DNA from: Ignelater luminosus
Taxonomy: Eukaryota > Arthropoda > Insecta > Coleoptera > Elateridae
DNA: 64,000 bases
NCBI GenBank assembly: GCA_011009095.1
Contig: VTPC01004136.1
Span: 53,808 to 117,807 of the forward strand
Direction of reading: 5' to 3'
The translations under genes and the position numbers were made by a program. A model generated the notes under the pieces. It had not been told where the DNA came from. It saw only the letters and a program-made list of their open reading frames with translations, and searched no databases. Of the stretch, positions 58,701 through 64,000 are shown piece after piece. Each line of letters starts with the position of its first letter. Position 1 is the first letter of the stretch.

Positions 58701-61575
58701 TCAGCGTTGACTCAATCTTTCTCACTGAGCTTCATAAGGCACCCTACCTAAGCAGCAGAATTAACTTTCGTAAAAGAGAGCACGAGTTGGATTCCGCCTT
58801 CAAGCTTCGTCCTCATTAACCTTCTTGAAAAAATTAAGTAAGAACACGCGTCAAGTTCTGCATTCTAACGGATTTCGCTTTGTCTATTAACCTTTTTAAG
58901 GGAGTTAAATAGGAATACAGATGTATGATGATGTACTGAATTAAAATAACAGTTGACAGAGCTGTACTTATCAGTACAGAAAATAAAATACCTAAAACAA
59001 TGCCTAGGAAGAATAAGATATTTAGAGCTTGCCAAGAGATGAAATGAGAGAGAGAAAAATCAATTTGGTGCCTATGGCAGAATTTCTTAAGGCACCTTCG
59101 TATAGTATAGACAGGTGCATGGAGTCTTTAATGTCAGTTTCAACTGTCTTATTGATCACAGGGCCTATCACAAGTTGCCTCAGTTACGGGTCCTTGCGCC
59201 AGTCCTGAAAGTAAAAGCAACCCACGGCACAACCAGAGGAAAGGTACTGCTTGCAGTATGTAACAGATAGCCATACCACAAAGAGATAGGTGACATCATA
59301 CTATAACAAATGGCATAAAAAAAGTAACTTCTAAATAAACGTACGTGATAGGTGATAACTGAATTATTAGGAAAAAAAATATAAGTAAAAAACCTGTAAG
59401 AACAGATTTGAAGAAAAGCAGATACATCTTTTAATGGTAGACAAAGTAAATAAATATAACAGTAGTCGAGTCGGGAAAGCAATCTTTAGCCAAATCAAGT
59501 ATGTAACTCATCAACAAGAGAAGAAAAAACAAGAACACAAAATATTCTTCTCTATGAAGTACGTTAGACAATCAAACAAGATAAGACAATTAAAGCTTGC
59601 GGAGCGGAGCATTTCTTTTGCAAAAATGAAGCGCACAAGTAACGGAGCATGACAATAATAAAAACTAAATTTAGTTCACAAGATAAACTCATCAAAGTGT
59701 ATTGAAATATAATTCACGTTGACGTAGAGATTGTCATTTAACTTAACAATAAAATTGGTGAATTCTCTTTTTTTAACTACGCTCGTCTTAAACACAAAAT
59801 AATAGCTTACAAAACTGCTTGTTCCAAAAAAGTGTTACTGCTATTACTTTTTTTCTGCGAAATTACTTTCACAAAAAATAATCACTGAAAAAACTCTAAT
59901 ATTGCAGTTGAAGTGTCAAGAAAAGTAGGACTGTCTTATATTATTATTATAAAAGAAACTTTTTTTAACTGCCAAGGTTATGGTTACGCCCATTGGTTAT
60001 GCACGAAGCAGCCGTTTCAGCAAATTAATTTTTATGCGATTTTCTACAACAATAAAAATTAAACTATGCTACGCCTAGGCATGCGAAACTTGTTTTTTAC
60101 AATTATTGTCTAGCCGTACAAAATGCCAAACATTTAAAACTCGTCTTTTCAAAAGATCACCGTTACGAAATATTAATGGATAAATACATATAATCGTAGT
60201 CAGTATATCTATAAAAATTAATCAATGATCGATTCGTGTGAAAATGTATTAAGATTATATCTACTGGAATTCGAACCAATATTCTTTCACGCTTAGCTAG
60301 TTACGTTTTACGCATACTCTCCTCTAAATTCACTGCCAACATTTTTTAATTATTGCATGATCCTAACCGACAAGCAATATCAATACCAATTAGGTTTCCT
60401 TTCAGATTGGATTTTTCACCTCATAAAGAATGAATACAAATCGAAAACATACAAACAAGGCCAAAAAAACTAGTATGTACCAGAATTATTTTCCATAAAT
60501 TAATTATTTATAACGCAGTTATTTCCATGTTTTGCCCAAAGTGAAATAATGTGACTAATTTTTGACGTAAGGAGAAAACAATTTTTAGTACTAGTATTAA
60601 TAACACCTGTAAGCTTATAGCGTTTTAATTAATTAGACTTTTAAGATTTTGAGAAAATACGTTTTTCTTTATATTCAATCAAGTTATATCGCAGAAATCA
60701 TTTGATTTTAATTGGTTTGTTTCGGAAGTTTTAGACTTTTTTATTTCCTACATTAAATCAATCAAAGAACGATTAAAATTTTACGGCTGGGAAATTAACG
60801 ATTTAATGTCAAACAGGAGTGAATGTATAGATCTTTAAATTTGTAAACATTAGATCAAGGTTTTTTTTGTGTCTGAAATAAAGCAATAATTTGGAAGTTT
60901 GAGAAGAAAATACTAAGATTATCAATTTTATTTCTTGTGTTTTTGTTTAGTGTTTTCTCTATTTAAATAAAATCATCCAGAAATGGATTAATTCACAAAA
61001 GTGTTCATTAAAGGATATGGAATTTGCAATTATTCTAGGAATTAAAGAAGAAAGGATGTATTTGAAATTCTTTTTCTTCTTCTAAAAATGTGTTCATTTG
61101 ACATAAAATACTTTCCGGCACCTTCACTGTAGGCAATGTGTACCGGAAAAGAGTTAATGAAGATCAGGAATGCCAAAATCAATATCCAATTGAAAGTCGG
61201 TGCATTCAAGGCAGAAACCAGTTGACGACTATACTAAGTATGTTCAGAATTTTATTGGAAAAAACAACACGAGTTGAAAATCAAAGCTATTTCTACAAGT
61301 ACTCAGAAAATTAGAAATGTCCAAGTATCTTCAAAGTATTTTATTCACAGCAAATTCTGGAGTCGATGTTGTAAATGGAAAGAAGTGAACTCATCGTTGA
61401 GAGATGGAACTTGGCTTTGCACAACTTCTTTAAGAACCGTAGTAATTTCTAAAATATAATTTTGGATAATGTTAAACTTTGGCCAAATAAGCAAAACTAT
61501 TTAGAGTTGATTTCTGGTAATCTACAAACATAGCAAGTTGTTGCTGGTTTGTGCCGGGTCCAAAGTTCTGATCTA
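52727..61575. other. A+T-rich stretch with faint relics
   Basis: Contains a possible mariner remnant (54160-54330), a GC-richer stretch with a 103-codon open frame lacking an early ATG (58511-58819, plus), an AGAT run (58289-58302), and a weak GC-rich hairpin near 56458-56505. No host exon identified. Confidence 0.4.
54160..54330 (+). pseudogene. possible mariner-type transposase remnant
   Basis: In shifting frames the plus strand reads FQEDLAKRV, FDIIMCDESWI and, after a short break, YDFKIKFSSW. This resembles the mariner stretch FDIVTGDESWIY..YDPETKxxSS around the first catalytic Asp. No terminal repeats or other transposase blocks found; short and heavily decayed, so this is tentative. 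Confidence 0.35.
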
Positions 61576-62518
61576 AATACACCACCATCAATGATCTATA
61601 AACTGCCACATCACAAAAATAAGAATTATTTAAAATTTAGCAAACCCACAAAACAGTAAAGAATCATAGGTAAGCAAAAGAGAGTAGATTTGTAGGCTTG
61701 AGTCCAACACTTACTGGATTCCGTCAAAATAATTTTAAGTTATGCTGACTGATACTTATATTCATGGCAGGTTTTAAGTTCACTTATTCACCCTGTTACT
61801 GTTTCCTTCAAGTCAATAATCTATGACACATAGAATAAATAATTATGTCATCCAATCCTTCAATCTTTCTTCTTGTTCTCGGATACTTCAAATTATCTTA
61901 CATAATGTATACTTTCTTCATAGGAAACTCATTCAAACAAAACCAATGAAATAAAACCTAAAAAGGATAGACATTTCACCTTTATATTTCAATATACCTT
62001 GAATAACTGCACATAAAGTAGTAAGATAATAGTCCTTCTCCTTGCCATTGTGTATCATGTGGTGTAGTACTTTATGAATGAATACCATCATTAAAATAAT
62101 TTTAGTGACGTACAGACTATAGAATTGGTTATTTCATAATAAATTTATTAAGTTTCCTATGCAAATGCTAAAAGTAAAAATAAATAATTTAAAATAGATT
62201 GGATCAAAAACAAAGGTTTTTGCCAAGCATTTTTTTATCAGTCGTACTTAAACGAAAATCATACCGTTAAACAGTAAATATTAAAAAGTCTACATCAATT
62301 TCCTCTACTTTGTTAATCCATTAAAATTATTTACTGTTCATTAAACTAATTTGGAGTATTAAAAACCGCCGAACCGAAAGTAAAACCACTTAAGTGGGCA
62401 AATTAGACAACAAAAAATTTTATACAACAAATAAAATGGTGTAAATTAACATAAATTCTATGCATATTATAACTTCCGAACTAATAAAAATATTAATACA
62501 CCACCATCAATGATCTAT
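61576..62518. repeat. pair of 24 bp direct repeats 919 bp apart
   Basis: AATACACCACCATCAATGAT plus CTAT occurs identically at 61576-61599 and 62495-62518, and the next bases are similar (AAACTGCCA and CAACTGTCA). Nothing recognised lies between. It could be a relic of one dispersed repeat present twice, or edges of an insertion. Confidence 0.5.
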
Positions 62519-64000
62519 CAACTGTCATGTTCAAAGTATCAAGATGTTTTATCAGATAAATCGCTCTTGTTTGACTAGAAATAAGATTCTATCTCGACCC
62601 CAACTTGCTCAAGAAAACGCAATTGAGTACAATGGTAATTTCAATACTTGGCCTCGTTTCTTTAGCAAACTGGATATGAACCTACTTTGTTGGTATTATT
62701 ACAAGTTATACCTAAGGTATACCGCCTCGTAGTTTTATAAGTGAGTTATTAAAGCATTTGCTTGACTTGTTTCGCATTGTAAATGGTTCTCTAGTGTATA
62801 AAATAATTTAGATCGGCAGCGTTAGCTACAACGAAATAATCAATAACAAGCTGATAAATTTTCCACTGTCCATTCACAACGTGTCTCTGAATAAATGAAC
62901 ACAATGCGAAGGTATTTGTATTACATCACTGTTTGTTTTTAAAAGTAGAATGACGCGAAATCTACATATAGCCTTCATTATTCTAACTAAACGAGTAAAT
63001 ATTCATAAAAATCTTCTTGAACGGACGACAGTAAGACAATATTGACTAAATCAAGTTCCAATTGTGCCCACGAACAGCCAGCCGCTGGAGATAAAATGAA
63101 ATTATCACAGATTCGACAACAATAATTTAAATTGTTAATTAGGTTTCTGATTTTTATGATCTATTGTTAAATTATACCGTCACATGTGTAGTTTACCAAA
63201 TATAATTGAGATTTATATCCACGGTATTAGTTAAACACGTTTAGCCCCGACAAGAAATTCTGCGCGCTTGGATGAGGGCACGTAACGGGAGTATCATAGA
63301 AGTCATTGAGAATTTAGATTAATTTCCCATAGCCGAGACTAATTTTTAAATACATCAAGCTAATTTAATATGAACCTTCTATGAAGATTTCACATTAGAT
63401 GATTATTAAAGATTGTTATGGGAAGTTGTTATGTTAATTGAGATATAATCGAGATTTTCAAGTGTTCGCTATTGGAAGTTAAAATGTAGCCGTTTTAACT
63501 AATAGGCTGTTGATTAATTAATAACTACATTAGTTATAATAGTTTTCGCTGCATAAAATTAAGTTTTTTAATTATAAAGAAACAACCATGGATTTCAACT
63601 TGAACATGTGACCCAGTGGGGCTTAATTAAACTCCATCGCTTTGTAGTATAATAGAAATAATATTCAAAAAGAATGCATTTACGGACTAATTTATTGTGA
63701 ACTAAGTTAATTGCAATTAAATGAGTTGGATTTATTACCTGCTACCCACAACTATTTTCAGCAATGAACTCAGTACCTATACCTAATCAGTAATTACTAT
63801 ATACATTCATAAATAGGTTCATAAAAGATTTAATGTTAATTGATTTTAATTTACACTGTTAGCTGTTTTATTATTTTTTTTGAAAAAATATCTGTTTCAA
63901 CTTGCAAACATGAATAGCGCAACATAAACAGTGTGGTACTATTTTTTCCTTCATTTACGACCTCTTTGTTATAAATGTTGTATATCATCATCTACATATA
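62519..64000. other. A+T-rich stretch; nothing recognised
   Basis: No exon, RNA gene or repeat identified. The word-level GC rise at 63240-63300 is too short to interpret. Confidence 0.4.

Noticed and set aside
59180..59482. Minus-strand 100-codon frame, Tyr/Phe/Ser-rich
   Set aside because: Aromatic-rich composition typical of A+T-rich chance frames; no motif or splice support.

Overview
This is animal nuclear DNA, almost certainly from an arthropod and probably an insect. It is about 70% A+T, has spliced genes with 58-61 bp introns next to multi-kilobase ones, mariner/Tc1-type elements, and one 620 bp assembly gap (12441-13060). There are no bacterial features. The order within the insects cannot be fixed from the sequence.

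Region 2.4-24.4 kb, minus strand: the 3' part of one gene, the insect TANC-family scaffold gene rolling pebbles (rols, also called antisocial). Ten coding exons join with GT/AG borders and matching phases into a 1425-residue C-terminal reading frame. Its order is RING finger, Ser/Arg-rich linker, P-loop NTPase module, about ten ankyrin repeats, three TPRs, stop. The exon at 10078-10416 has an alternative start. The RING exon begins mid-codon, so the N-terminus lies upstream, and I find no further exon in the remaining 39.6 kb. That stretch is therefore a very long 5' intron and/or flank, unless short exons were missed. A minus-strand poly(A) signal at 2483-2488 ends the gene, facing a plus-strand AATAAA about 30 bp away.

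Introns: the last intron (3848-6842) holds a 1.3 kb TA-flanked inverted-repeat element (4069-5380), a nested hairpin, and a separate decayed IS630/Tc1-type transposase (5761-6420, plus strand). The 5.1 kb intron holds the gap and a 0.5 kb inverted-repeat element. The 7.1 kb intron holds only repeat-like sequence.

Region 24.4-64 kb: no confident host gene. It is a mobile-element graveyard. It contains a 1.6 kb element with inverted repeats of about 390 bp enclosing a broken gene of a PIN/XPG-like family (26.0-27.65 kb). It also has two members of one CAGTGTGTCC-tipped MITE family (31.7 and 48.0-48.9 kb), small MITEs at 39.2 and 52.6 kb, and a mariner with perfect 25 bp ends but a broken, internally deleted transposase (44455-45525). 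Fainter items are a mariner-like remnant near 54.2 kb, a TATA/Inr/DPE-like cluster near 42.2 kb, a GC-rich island at 51.1 kb, and a 24 bp direct-repeat pair 919 bp apart (61.6/62.5 kb).

The best candidate for something undescribed is the long-TIR element carrying the PIN-like gene. All family assignments rest on motif recognition; no database search was run.
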